Origin: Cryptomeria japonica
Taxonomy: Eukaryota; Streptophyta; Pinopsida; Cupressales; Cupressaceae
NCBI RefSeq assembly: GCF_030272615.1
Contig: NC_081412.1
Location: 22,970,432 to 23,034,431, forward strand
Direction: 5' to 3'
DNA length: 64,000 nucleotides
Shown here: in pieces, positions 1 through 10,495 of the stretch
How positions within the stretch are numbered: position 1 is the stretch's first letter
How the letters are laid out: each line of letters starts with the position of its first letter
Notes under the pieces: model-generated
The model's database searches: none
What the model saw: only the letters and a program-made list of their open reading frames with translations
Told to the model about the DNA's origin: nothing
Position numbers and translations under genes: made by a program

Positions 1-790
1 ATCCACAAAGTCTCCAATACCCATTAATGGTTAACCCAAACCTTCCCACATGGTTAAAACATTTGTTTTGACTCAACCTCTACCCAACCCAAGGGTCTCA
101 TCAAGCTTTTAATGCTTTGACTATGATTATCTCTTAATCATTTGCACAAAGGTTTATCCTTGCATTAACTCCTAATCCAGTGGGTAATCCTAATTTAGGC
201 TTGACCCTTACCTTCTAGATAACCATGAGGTCTCCTCAGGCATTTAATGCCTCCAACCTCTTCTCTCAACCCAATCTTATGTTGACACTTGTCACCATTT
301 CATTGGTGCAAATTGTGCACATGGATCCCCAACTTTCAAGCTTGACCCTTGATTAAACCTTTCAATCCTGGCCATCCATTGCTCCATTTTTCCTATAAAT
401 AGAGCCCATTCCTTCATAATCCAGATCCCGAAAACTTGTATGCATTTAGGCTATAGACATTTTTAGAGAGCATTTAGCATAAGCAATCTAACATCTTATC
501 ATTTTTGGTTAAAATATATCATTTTAGCATCAATAGCATAGTATTTAGCTTTTCATTTCATATTTGAAGCTTAATATTAAATCTCAATCCTCCATAAGCA
601 TCCATAGTGCAAAAAGCTGCTGAGAGCTACACTATTTTGGAACTTGGAGAGGAGAGGAACAAGGGAGAAGGAACTAAGAGTATGTTAGGAGGTATTTGGA
701 GATGCCTCATCATGTTTGCTTTGATAGTTAAATATGCTTGCATGCTTGTAGTCTCTCTTTTGGTATGCCTTTTTAGATTAGTTTTCGATT
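1..790 (+). repeat. LTR-like promoter fragment
   Basis: No gene is recognisable here. A good TATA-type motif (CTATAAATAGAGCC, about 393-406) is followed by a transcribed-leader-like stretch rich in CATTTAGC, TTTAGCAT and ATCATTTT words, as in the U3/R part of plant LTRs. The short open frame at 607-792 has no family features. I read this as the tail of an LTR retrotransposon entering from outside the window. Its ends and family are not determined. Confidence 0.4.
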
Positions 791-1079
791 GACTAACACT
801 AATGTTTTGTGTGTTTTTGTGTTATTTGATCATAGACTAATCTTGTGCCATTTAGGAGGGCATCAAGGTCGATTTTGTGACTCTTTCTAGGGTTGTTGGC
901 AAAATTTGTGTGTGTGTATCCAAGAGAAGAGATACGTGATTCTTGCCAGACCATAGGAGAGAAATGATACCTGCAAAGTGTAAGTGTAGAAGGTGAAGAG
1001 GAGCTTAAGCGGATCTACATTGGCATTGAGTGTTGTTACCATATCATTGTAATACCTATTGATCTCTAACGACTTCAAC

Positions 1080-1738
1080 AGTTGAGAAATCCCTTAACAG
1101 GGTAGCTTTAACAGGCTTGCTATAAATCCTTTAACAGGGTGACTCAAAACCATTAAGTTCTTGAAATCCTCTAACAAGGTAACCTTTAACAGGGTTTAAC
1201 CCTTAACCGAGTATTCTAGCCATCCCTTAACCAGATGATCCCTAATAGGATCGGTTCCTAACAGAACCTATTGTATCAGTCCATAACCGGACAAGGCTCC
1301 TAACAGAGCGGACTTCCAAAGAGTTCAAAAACAACCTTGTGGATATTCATCCCCACCGTGGTTTTTCCTAGTTGGGTTTCCACGTGAAAAATATGTGTGT
1401 CATGTGTGATGACTTTTTCATGTGATGCTAGATTGTTTTCTGTCAAGCAGTGAATCATGTTGATCGAGTTGCTTATATGTATATCTTTGATGGTAGATTA
1501 CATGTTCATGCATTAGGGTGAAATGGATATGAAGTGTTAGATTGTATGAGAAGTGTCAACTGGTTTATGCTTGTCTTAGTTATTATGGGTTTTGCTAGTT
1601 GTACTCTGTTTATGGACCGGTGTCACTATTTGTCTGTCAATGCACAGTGTCTGCAAACAAACCAGTTCAAGAGTGTGTTTTTGTCTGTACTAATTCACCC
1701 CCCCCTCTCAGTACTGGTTTGGTACTATTCATTCATCA
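1080..1738 (+). mobile_element. 3' part of a copia-type LTR
   Basis: The stretch 1,085-1,325 is a run of degenerate CCTAACAGG / CCCTTAACCGGGTG words. It is followed by the CACCGTGGTTTTTCCTAG ... GGGTTTCCACGTG block (1,357-1,390) that is common near the 3' part of Ty1/copia LTRs in seed plants. The stretch ends in a C-run (about 1,697-1,706), GTACTGGTTTGGTACTA and a terminal CA near 1,738, just before a primer-binding-site-like sequence. A second copy of the word run and the CACCGTGG block lies at 34,060-34,375. The 5' limit of the LTR is not clear. Confidence 0.65.
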
Positions 1739-1741
1739 TTG

Positions 1742-1753
1742 TGTTATCAAGAG
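1742..1753 (+). other. Degenerate primer-binding site
   Basis: TGTTATCAAGAG resembles the initiator-tRNA(Met) primer-binding core TGGTATCAGAGC of Ty1/copia elements. It sits four bases after the terminal CA of the LTR. The match is imperfect. Confidence 0.4.
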
Positions 1754-2326
1754 AGAGAGAGAGGGGGGGGTGAAGGGAGGGAGAGGAGAGGGGAGAGGGA
1801 GAGAGAGGGAGAGGAGAGGGAGAGAGGGAGAGAAGAGGGGGGAAGGGAGAGGTAGAGGGAGGGAGAGAGGGAGAGAAGAGGGGGGAGGGAGGGAGGGAGA
1901 GAGAGAGAGAGGGGGTGGGAGAGAGAGAGAGAGAGAGAAGAGGGGGGAAGGGAGAGGTAGAGGGAGGGAGAGAGGGAGAGAAGAGGGGGGAGGGAAGGTA
2001 GAGAGAGGGAGAGAGGTAGAGGGGGGTGGGAGAGAGAGAGAAGAGGGGGGAAGGGATAGAGAGAGAGAGAGAGGGAGAGAGGGAGAGAAGAGGGGGGAAG
2101 GGAGGGAGAGGGAGAGGAGAGGAGAGAGGGAGAGAGAGGGAGAGAGAGGGAGAGAGGGAGAGAAGAGGGGGGAAGGGAGAGGTAGAGGGAGGGAGAGGGA
2201 GAGAGGGAGAGAAGAGGGTGAGGGAAGGTAGAGAGAGGGAGAGAGGTAGAGAGGGGTGGGAGAGAGAGAGAGAGAAGAGGGGGGTGGGAGAGAAGAAGGG
2301 GTATGGAGGAAGGGAGAGGGAGAGAG

Positions 2327-2365
<39 letters not shown>

Positions 2366-2380
2366 GGAAAGAGGAGGGGT
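1749..2380. repeat. Long GA/GGGA microsatellite
   Basis: About 630 bp of almost pure purine on the + strand, built from GAGA, GGGA and AGAGGGGGGAAGGGA words with a few T interruptions. Longer units recur inside it, for example AGAAGAGGGGGGAAGGGAGA followed by GGTAGAGGGAGGGAGAG. Open frames on both strands here are low-complexity by-products and not genes. The run begins directly at the primer-binding-like site of the copia LTR, so it occupies the first internal bases of that element. Confidence 0.95.
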
Positions 2381-3074
2381 CTTAAGGGGTCACAGGATAC
2401 CATAAGACCTCTTAGGAAATAATACGACCTCTAATGACACCTAAGGGGTCATATGGTGGGCTAATAAAATGATATATTAAATTTAAAGTTATGAATAGAA
2501 CATCATACAAAGAGACTCCAAGTGAACAAACAATGAGGCTTCACTAAAAAGAAAGTGTAAGAGCTTGACCTAACCCTAAGAGTACTGCCTAAGTTCTAAA
2601 ACATATGATGCTATTAAATTTGCAAGGTTATAAGACTGATCTCGATTGTGACTATAGGAATCACACACTTGATTTCTTTCATGGGTATGTACCATTCCAA
2701 GCTGTTTGACAAGTGATGATCATCATATACTACCACTGCCATGCATACAACAAACTTCAATTTCTTTAGGTGACAGGAGTTGTGTAACAACATGGGAACT
2801 CTTGCATACTCACCACTATCATTCTATAGGACATCATATGTGTTACTCTCCCTCTTTCTCTTCCTACTTGTTGTTTTCTTCTGAAAAATATATTGATGGT
2901 ACTCTGACTCATCATGTTTCTTTGTTGACACTATTTTTCACATCTTCTTTGCTCATTAAAAACACATTCGAGAAGAATATTGCTACAGGTTTCCTTGTTT
3001 GTCATGGTAAGACACCCGTGGTTCAATTTCAAACCCTATTCCTCCTATTCAATATACACACAAAAATCATCAGG
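2381..3074. other. Intergenic, no recognised feature
   Basis: Just after the GA tract there is a short run of related words (AAGGGGTC, AAGACCTC, ACGACCTC, CCTAAGGGGTCA; 2,386-2,455). The rest is AT-rich sequence. Frames at 2,706-3,134 are short, lack family features and are probably chance frames. Confidence 0.5.
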
Positions 3075-3822
3075 TTTACACTTCATAAAGTGGGTATTTC
3101 TAAAATTGCCACCATATTTGCACCCATCTTCTGAGCTTTCTAACCATATAATTTGTTTTCAATTTGAACAACAACAACATATTATTATTATTGAATTTCG
3201 TTTACTAGTGTCTTCATAGTTCTCACAAACATAGCTGCACCATTTTTTGAATAACTTTTGATATACTAATCCAAATTTAAAAAACTTTATATATTATTGT
3301 AGTGCACTTGATTCTTTACAATTTAAAAAAAAAATTGTATTTTCGATTTGTTTAGTGCAACTTATGCTTCGTGCACGAACAAGTACCTAATTTTTCAGGA
3401 TGTGCTCGATTGGAAAAATCATAAAAAAAATACTCAACAAAAAATTACAAAAAAATACACATCTTCTAGTGCTCACTCTTAACTATCTTTCTGCCAAAGG
3501 ATTTGTCAAAATACTAAATCTAACTATGACTTTTTTGATGCGTACGTTAGACACTATGTTATGTTTTTCAGAAAAAATCAAGGTTGGTTTTTCGTGCGTG
3601 AAGGATTTGACCCCCTTAATCTTATCCAATTTTGAAAAAGTTTAGTAGTTTGGAAACTAGATTCAGAGTACTACAATATTTGTTCTTTTATTATCTTCAT
3701 ATCTTGAGTGGATGACTTTCAAATTTTGCCTCCAAGTTCAGGTTCACCTGATTTCAGAAAAAAAGTGTTCACTTATACCCCCTTTTTGACCACCATCTTT
3801 GTGCACTTACCTGTATCATAGA
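3075..3822 (+). mobile_element. Truncated copy of the 60.3-kb TIR element
   Basis: This stretch aligns by eye with 60,590-61,332 over most of its length. Shared landmarks are AAGTGGGTAT(T/C)TCTAAAATT, TTTTGATATACT, TTTTTCGTGCGTGAA, GGAAACTAGATTCAGAGTACTA and CACTTATACC. It ends in CACCATCTTTGTGCACTTACC, the same right terminal inverted repeat as the complete copy with one difference. The left terminus is missing, so the copy is 5'-truncated. It abuts the 3'-truncated LINE that starts near 3,838. Confidence 0.7.
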
Positions 3823-3837
3823 TCTATAATTTTTTGA

Positions 3838-4123
3838 TGAGAAAAAACCCATGAGGAGAAGAGGAAAGGCCCTTAAGGTTATCAATAAACACAGACTTCT
3901 ACATAAACCTTCCCAAGGCCTCTAGCATAATGATGAAAAGGAGCTTACGAGATACATGATCATCTTGCCTAATGCCTCTCAAACAACTGAAAAAACTAGA
4001 GGGAGAGCCATTAATGATCACAAAGAAATTAGGAGTAGAAATGAGTTTCTCAATAATCTGAACAATTTTAGAACCAAATACAAAAGCCTTCATAAATTTT
4101 AGAAATAATTCCTAGTTCACTCT
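3838..4123 (-). pseudogene. LINE reverse transcriptase, 3' fragment
   Basis: Reverse-strand translation gives the middle of a plant LINE (L1-type) ORF2 reverse transcriptase: an AFVFGSKIV segment, NFFVIINGSPSSFFSCLRGI (the NGSP...GxRQGDPLSP block with changes such as RQDDHVS) and IIMLEALGRFM. It joins the 5,347-5,829 fragment once the intervening 1.22-kb LTR is removed, because the coding sense resumes directly after the KAYDRV block. An in-frame TAG sits where a Trp is usual. The LINE ends at about 3,838 against the DNA-transposon fragment, so the catalytic YVDD box and everything after it are missing. Confidence 0.8.
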
Positions 4124-5346
4124 TGTATTGTCAAAAATTGCATACCCTTTTGTAATTTGACCTACATCTTTTGTAACCACTTTGGTTTCCATTCCCCTAG
4201 CACCAGAGTAGGCTCACTTCAGCCCTTGCATCAACCTTTTCCCTCTCAGGATAATCAAGACACCCTTCAACAACTGTCCTTCTACTTCTATTTCATGTTA
4301 GTTGTGTGTTTATCTTATCAATTATCATTTCTGAGCATGATTTGTCTAGACACTAATGCACCACGTAGACGTCTACACACCGCACACTAGTCCTGCAAAA
4401 TCTCAATGTTCAAATGCTGGTTTTGAGTGCACCTTTCCACTTGTCACCTACATATATAAGTGGAAATGGCTCTGAACCTCTCAAACGACTCACGACCCTC
4501 TCTTTCCCTCCTCTTCTCTTATTTTAAATCTATCTTTTCTCTCTATTTAGGCTATCTTGGTTATTCAACCTCTCTAGCTTCTCCAAGCACTCTCTCTCGA
4601 CTTTCACTCACTTGCTACAGCAATATCTAGTTTTCTACAACACTCTCACAAGCTCTATAAAGCTCTCTAAGCTCTCATAATATCTCTTTCAACTCTCTTG
4701 TCTTTCTCAAGCCTCTTTGGTAATATTTCTCTATTTATCATATCTTTGGGCATCTTGAGATTTATCACATCCCCTATCTGTTTTATCATTTTACCATTCT
4801 AGCATTTATCTTTTATTCTATCAATCTATCTAGGTTGTTCGTGGAGGTGGAAACACCAAAATGGGGGTCTGACTGAGGCAGACTCCAAAACACAACCACC
4901 AACATTTTCTTTGTTGCTTGTGTGCAGGTTTATAATCATAGGAAGAAGATCATCTAGTGGGAGGCTTCATATCGTGGACCGGTTGTGAGCTTCCTTCTTT
5001 TCCCTCTTCTCAAGTCATTCTAATATTTCACATTTTGTGTTATTAGTTTATCTTGTTATTTTTTGAAATTCATTTAATATTATAATTGTATCTGCTAGCC
5101 CCGTATAGTTTCTGTGTTATGTCCATACTGGACAACAATGCATTGCACTGGTGTCCCAGCTCTACACAATCATCCCAAGGATAGAGACTCAATAGAGTCG
5201 TTCAGGAGTCTCGTTTGCAGTTTATTAGCTTAGATTTTCATTTTTATCCCTTGCCTCACCTTAGCACTAGTCTAAGTGAGGTAGCAGTGGATTGCTTTAT
5301 CCTCTGAGATTCATAATCTTGGAGGTAAAAAATCCCCTCCTCTACA
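4124..5346 (+). mobile_element. Solo LTR inserted in the LINE
   Basis: A 1,223-bp insertion that starts TGTATTGTC and ends CTCTACA (TG...CA termini). It is flanked by perfect 5-bp target duplications ACTCT at 4,119-4,123 and 5,347-5,351. It carries a TATA-like motif (CATATATAAG, about 4,451), a CT-rich leader (4,495-4,740) and no coding region, so it is a solo LTR left by LTR-LTR recombination. The first bases resemble the start of the gypsy-type LTR at 51,095 (TGTAGTGTCA). Orientation is assigned from the TATA-like motif and is tentative. Confidence 0.9.
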
Positions 5347-5829
5347 ACTCTATCATAAGCTTTGAGGAGATCTAACTTAAGCAAACAACCTTCCTTTTTG
5401 TTAATCGTGAGAGTTGATGTTCTCATGCATAGTAAGGATCAAATCAAGAAACTAGTGACCAGGAACAAATCCATTTTTCTGCACAAAAATAATACTAGGA
5501 TGGAAGTCCTTGATTCTAAGCACCAAAACCTTCAAAATTAGTTTATAAATTGAATTACAAAGACTAATAGAATGAAAGTCACCAAAGGATTTAGCACCCA
5601 CAAACTTAGGAATAAGAACAACAAAAGGGGTATTAAGCTCCTTTATGATAAATATACTACCAAAGAACTCCTTGACAATCGAGACAACATCTTTGGCCAT
5701 GATATCCCAACAAACATAAAAGAAGAACACAAGGAAGCCATCTAGACCAGGCACTTTATTTCCTTCAAAAGAGAAAACAGTCGCATGGACTTCATGAATT
5801 GAGGGAATCCTAATCAGAGATCTATTCAT
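5347..5829 (-). pseudogene. LINE reverse transcriptase, 5' fragment
   Basis: Reverse-strand translation shows the N-terminal blocks of an L1-type reverse transcriptase in order: FSFEGNKVPGLDGFLVFFF (block NKAPGPDGF), a NTPFVVLIPK segment, SFGDFHSISLCNSIYKLILK (DFRPISLCN...YKIISK), IIFVQKNGFVPGH, and then KLDLLKAYDRV running up to the solo-LTR junction. The frame shows at least one stop near 5,405. The LINE was probably long dead before the LTR arrived. On this strand it lies downstream of the endonuclease region. Confidence 0.85.
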
Positions 5830-6927
5830 ATCCTTTTTAATTAGATTAGGGATCTTCTTAAGGAATTTATCCTAACCCTTCACATCCATATTATTCTAAT
5901 CCATAAGAAAATAAGTTAAAAAAATCAATTGTTACATACTGAACATGTTCATGCTTGTCAAGAGTTATCCCATTATGAAGAATAGCTTTAATTCTATTAG
6001 TGGCCCTATGCTTCAATGTAGAAAAATGGAAAAACTTTGTATTGCAATCTCCACATTAAAGCCAAAGGGTGTAAGATCTTTGCTTCTAGAATTCTTCCTC
6101 GTTTGAGATAATATCATGAATATTAGATAAAAGTCCATTTCCTTCTCACTAAGTTGAGGAACCGCACCATTGACCTAGATCAAATTCTTGACAACATCTA
6201 AGTTGCTTTTAACCTTTTCTTAGAGAGAAAATTTGTGGCTAAAAGTCAATTTATTCCACCACAAAATATTTGACTTGACCAAAGAAAGCTTCTTAGCAAC
6301 ACTAAACAAAGTTGTTCCATCCACATTCACTTCCCACTATTCACAAATCTTACCTCTAACATCCAAGTGTTGGGTCTACATTTTCTCAAACCTCAAAGGA
6401 AAATTCTTCTTACGCCCCACTAAATTAGTTGAAAGAACAATAGGGAAATGATTTGAACCCAATATAGTAAGAGAAAAGAGATCACAAGAGTTGTAGAGCA
6501 TCTAATCTAGTGAGATAAGTGCCCTATCTAGCTTGACCTGAATAATATCCTCGCCACTATGCCTATTAGACTAGGTAAAAGAGGCTTCCTAAATATCCAA
6601 ATCCAAAAGTCCTTACCAGTTAATTAAAAGATAGCAAATCTGATCTACTATCATCAACCATCTCTAAGAAGAAAGCTATCTTTAAGGAAAACCTCTAGAT
6701 TCACAAATTCAAGAGCAATATTCCCAGCATGGAAGAAATTCTTAAGCTTAGAGGAAATCACCCATTATCAATATCTTTCAATTCTAACACTTCGTTCACC
6801 TAATTTAGGACATGTAAAACAATCGCACCACTAGAAGACTCCAAAGGAATATTCAAAACTCCATGTTGAAAATCATCAATGGATATACTAGACATTTCCA
6901 AACAAATCACATCAAATCCAATTTCAT
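5830..6927 (-). pseudogene. LINE ORF2 endonuclease and linker remnant
   Basis: Reverse-strand translation with several stops gives the typical end of an AP-type LINE endonuclease near 6,360-6,530: a DQALISLD segment followed by LTILGSNHFPIVLS (consensus RLDRAL...GSDHxPI) and FPLRFEKM. A decayed linker toward the reverse transcriptase follows. The start of ORF2 is not visible. The context, ORF1 on one side and reverse transcriptase on the other, fits a standard ORF1-EN-RT order. Confidence 0.65.
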
Positions 6928-8028
6928 CTATAGACTCAATAGAAGAGTCCCCCAAAGGGGGATCTGAAACAACCATTGGGGCAACCTTTTCAATATGAAC
7001 ATAGCCTCATCCACCTTGGGAGAACTCTTCTTAGGAACAAAACCATCAACATCCATGGAATGAGATTTTCCCTTCCAAACCTTTTGAGGTTTCTTTGGGG
7101 GTTTGGAAGGGCATTTTTGCCCCAATTAACAACCTTTATAAGTGAAAGCAAGAAAATGGGATAGACTCAAACTCAATAGCTTTCAAAGCCCACTCACCAA
7201 GCTTGGACTTAATAGATATTTCACAAGAAGATTAATTGATTGAGAAACATTAACACAAAGCCAAGCATATACCAAACACCTCTTCATAGATTCAATCAAC
7301 AAAAGATTGTTTAAACAAGTCGCAATCCCCTTAAAAATATTTTCATCCCAAAATTCTAGGGGTAAGCCAGTGAGCCTAACCCAAACCAGGGCTTCATTGC
7401 AAGACCAGATGTGGGGACTGAACCTAGGTTCCCATCTCTTCAGGGCCAAAGAAGATTGTGCAAGCATCCATAAACCCCTAGTTAAGGAAACAATCAAATC
7501 TTCCTCACAAGTAAAGGAGAAAGAGAAGAAACCTTTTTCCATGGCCTTGACCTCAATGTGGCACTTGTTAAGCCATTTTCTAGCAACAAAGGCATAGACT
7601 GATTCAATATTAGGACAAGGCCCAACCTTTATCCACAATGCAATATGTAACCACAATAGAGAAAATCCTATAAACAAGGTCAGTTGAATGACTCATAGGT
7701 GAAGAGGAACTCTCCCTCTTTAAATGTGATTCAAATAAATCTAACCACATTGAGTTACAATCAAGTAGGCAATGATTATACTTCCCCATAGAAACACACA
7801 AATCCACAAAAGAGGGGCCGTAAGAATCATTGCTTGAAAAAGAAGGCCTCTGAGATGACGGTGGAGGTACATGGTCACCTGCATTGATATCATCAGATAT
7901 ATCCCACTAGAAGATTCCCACACATAAAAAAGAGAGACCCTTGCCCCAAAAGTTGGCCCATCATTGAGTGTGCTTTTAGCCTAGAAACCCGCAATCAACT
8001 AAATCAAATCATCCTCACCTTTGCCCAT
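6928..8028 (-). pseudogene. LINE ORF1 (DUF4283-type) remnant
   Basis: The minus-strand frame starts at an ATG at 8,028 and is broken by a few stops and frameshifts. The best stretch (7,183-7,677) contains SLTRGLWMLAQSSLALKRW and EALVWVRLTGLPLEFWDENI, the signature of plant LINE ORF1 (DUF4283), a presumed RNA-binding gag-like protein. The usual C-terminal zinc knuckle is not obvious. A Lys/Pro-rich stretch (PSKPPKKPQKVWKGK) near 7,060-7,120 is the likely basic tail. Together with the endonuclease and reverse transcriptase pieces this is one 5'-complete, 3'-truncated LINE of about 3 kb without the solo LTR. Confidence 0.75.
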
Positions 8029-8169
8029 GTTGAACCCACAACAAATCAAGCAATTGCATAGATTCTACAACCCTTGAAACTTCTTTCCTTCTCCAAATTC
8101 AAAATTTCATTCGCTCTCAATGATAGCTCCATGATTATTGGGATGACACACATTTATGCTAAACTTATT

Positions 8170-8650
8170 ATTTGGTCTAATGTGTTGTTACAATTCAAGT
8201 ACAAGTAAATAAAGTGCACTTAAGATAAGCTCACTTACAAGTGTTATTGGATCATGACCAGGTAATGCCCTTATGTTGTTGCCAAAGTACCTCCAACTTC
8301 CTCCTCCTCTTGACATCAATCTCTGCGAAGGAATTGTCGTGGGCATATCCAATTTGCTTGCGATCATTGGAAGACTCACCCTTCCAATTTGCTTGCGATC
8401 ATTGGAAGACTCACCCTCAAGGTTCTCCTCCTCTTGTAAGAAACAATTGTGTTTAGGAAGATTGGTTGTGGCCTAGTAGTAAGTGATTTACCTCTCCAAC
8501 ACTTGGTGAAAAAAATGTTGATTTTCTTAATTCTAATAAATTTCTTTATTTGTCTCTTGTTATTCCATCCACTTATTTTGTAATTATATGTAACAATATA
8601 TTATAAATAATAATATAAGTTATCATAATGTTAAAGCTGATTAGAAATTC
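8170..8650 (+). repeat. Dispersed repeat R1, copy 1
   Basis: A copy of a repeat seen at least seven times in the window. It starts with ATTCAAGTACAAGTAAATAAAGTGCACTT, goes on with the TTGCCAAAGTACCTCCAACTTCCTCCTCC block and then GTTGTGGCCTAGTAGTAAG...TTTACCTCTCCA. Related stretches lie at 11,585, 36,105, 39,140, 40,790 (-), 44,510 (-), 54,150 and 57,530 (-). All keep traces of one reading frame. Here it lies beside dioxygenase copy A in opposite, tail-to-tail orientation, the same arrangement as at copies C, E and G. Confidence 0.65.
8348..8417. repeat. 35-bp tandem duplication
   Basis: Two adjacent, identical 35-bp units (8,348-8,382 and 8,383-8,417), each starting TCCAATTTGCTTGCGATCAT, inside repeat R1. 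It is not seen in the other R1 copies. Confidence 0.95.
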
Positions 8651-9053
8651 CGAAGCACAATAAAATGTAAAATCTAATAATAGAGGTTTTACTGAATCTT
8701 TTGATTCCAATGTACACAATTACAATGCAAATTTAACTACGTTACGTTATGTTTTCAATTTCAAACTGTCACTAATTTAGGCCTTAATTCTTGAGATAAA
8801 ACATCGTCCACAGAGTGATGCTCTTATCCGGCCTTGCATGCACATACCACCAATCAAATAAATTATCCCCGTCCCTACATTTTAGATACCCAGAAAAATC
8901 TAAATACTAGAAGACAGATACCTTTACTCAAATTATATTGCAAACCCTACCCACTGTTCACAATGAAACCCTGCTTACTTTAGTGACAAGAAACCAGACA
9001 GACCACCAGCAATTCAATGTATAAATTTTAATGCTTTCCAGACTTCAACGCAT

Positions 9054-10466
9054 CTAAACTGTACTATTTTTCTTCTTCCCTTCCATCAATTTTAGCTTTT
9101 TTGCTCTCTCTACGATGTGCTGGGTCATCTTTCTTGCAAAAAACTCTTTATAGATGTAGCGTTCAAATTTGTTGGGATGCTCCGTCAACCAATCCTTCTA
9201 GTGGATAAACTATCGAATTTGGATTGGGATTGTAGAAAGCTGCTATGGACAATCTTGTTGTGCTCGAATTCACCACAGCCTGATGATCCGCGCTCTTAAA
9301 AATGCCGTTGCTTAAGACCTGTAAATTTGCTTAGTAATCAGCCCATCTGCCATTTCCTACTTTCTCTGAAAAAAGAAACAGATAGAAGTAATTGAGAACG
9401 TTGGAGAAAATTTATCAGAGATTATGGGAGACACTTACATGCATCTGATCTCCCAAATTCACAACAAATGCCCCCTCAATTGGTTCCACAGTCACCCAAC
9501 TTTTGCCCTCATCTCTAGTGATTTGCAATCCCCCAACTTTGTCCTGAAACAACAAAGTTATGGTCCCCGGATCTGTGTGTCTCTTCAATCCCAACGTCAA
9601 ATCAGGCCGAGGGCATTTTGGGTAATAATTCAACAGAAGCTTCTGTTCTGCATCTCCACACGCATTCTCTATGGCTTTAGAATCCAGTCCAATAGCTTCA
9701 GAGATCAGCTCCAATAACTCTCTTGCCAGCTCAAGGGTAGCGTCGCTGTAATCTGTAATGATCTTCCTGCAACAACAATCGACCTTTCTTTTTTTATTTA
9801 TGTGGGACGTAATTGGGTGTGATTTTTAGGTAAGTAGTCTCACTGCCTACACGATATTTATCTCATTAAACTGACTGACAGAAGTACTTATCTTCTTTAT
9901 ATTGAAAATGATCAGAGATATAATTGCAAAAGTCAAAAACAATGAATACGTTTACAGCTTTAAATATCAGATCTTTTAGATTGTTTACTGTATAAGCAAA
10001 GTTACCGCATAGTTGGTGGTTTAGAAGGCCATAGATTTAGGTCCCGAGGCAAACATCTGGTAACGTAGAGCTCTCTCCAATCCATGAGAGGGTCGTCCTT
10101 GATAAAGCTGCCATTGCCATAGCCAAGATAGCTTCCGGGTTTCAAAGTATACTCTAATTTTTCCTCGAGAGGGAGTGAGAAGAAATCCATGGCGTGATTC
10201 ATGATGAGGTTTCTGAGCTCCCTTGGAACAGGGTGATCCAGAACCTGAAATATTCCCCATTCCTGACAGGCCTTCTTCAGCTCGGCTCTTACTCGATCTC
10301 TTCCATGCCCACGAGAGTTGAGGAGGGAAATGACAGGAATATCATGGCAAAAGACATTGTGTGGGACTGTGGGACGCTCGTGCTCATCTTTGAGGAAGCT
10401 CAAAGGCAGCTCTTTAACGCCAGACTCTGCCAAGCTTATCACACTCTCGATCGCAGTTGGTACCAT
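9054..10466 (-). pseudogene. 2-ODD copy A, F3H-type, exon 3 frameshift
   Basis: A three-exon dioxygenase gene on the minus strand: exon 1 10,466-10,006, exon 2 9,766-9,439, exon 3 9,318-9,054, with GT-AG introns of 239 and 120 bp. Exons 1 and 2 are open and match intact gene C residue for residue at most positions. They include WGIFQV, the [12 protein letters not shown] iron/2OG block and [11 protein letters not shown]. Exon 3 keeps the ADHQAV and RLS motifs but lacks 2 bp near 9,182 (GACGGAGCAT against GACGAGGAGCAT in C). The frame therefore ends at about residue 314 instead of 351, and the old C-terminus remains readable in another frame. Upstream homology to gene C stops about 30 bp before the ATG, where a GC-rich repeat begins, so the native promoter is gone. 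It could still make a C-terminally shortened protein if transcribed; I class it as a pseudogene. Confidence 0.85.
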
Positions 10467-10495
10467 CCTATCCTAATTTCTATGCCAAAAGGAGT

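Noticed and set aside
960-1000. CTGCAAAGTGTAAGTGTAGAAGGTGAAG resembling the TIR of the 60.3-kb element
   Set aside because: Too many mismatches, no partner repeat and no shared flanking sequence.
1599-2403. Long open frames on both strands (Arg/Glu/Gly-rich and Ser/Leu/Pro-rich)
   Set aside because: They are read-through of the GA/CT microsatellite and have no coding character.
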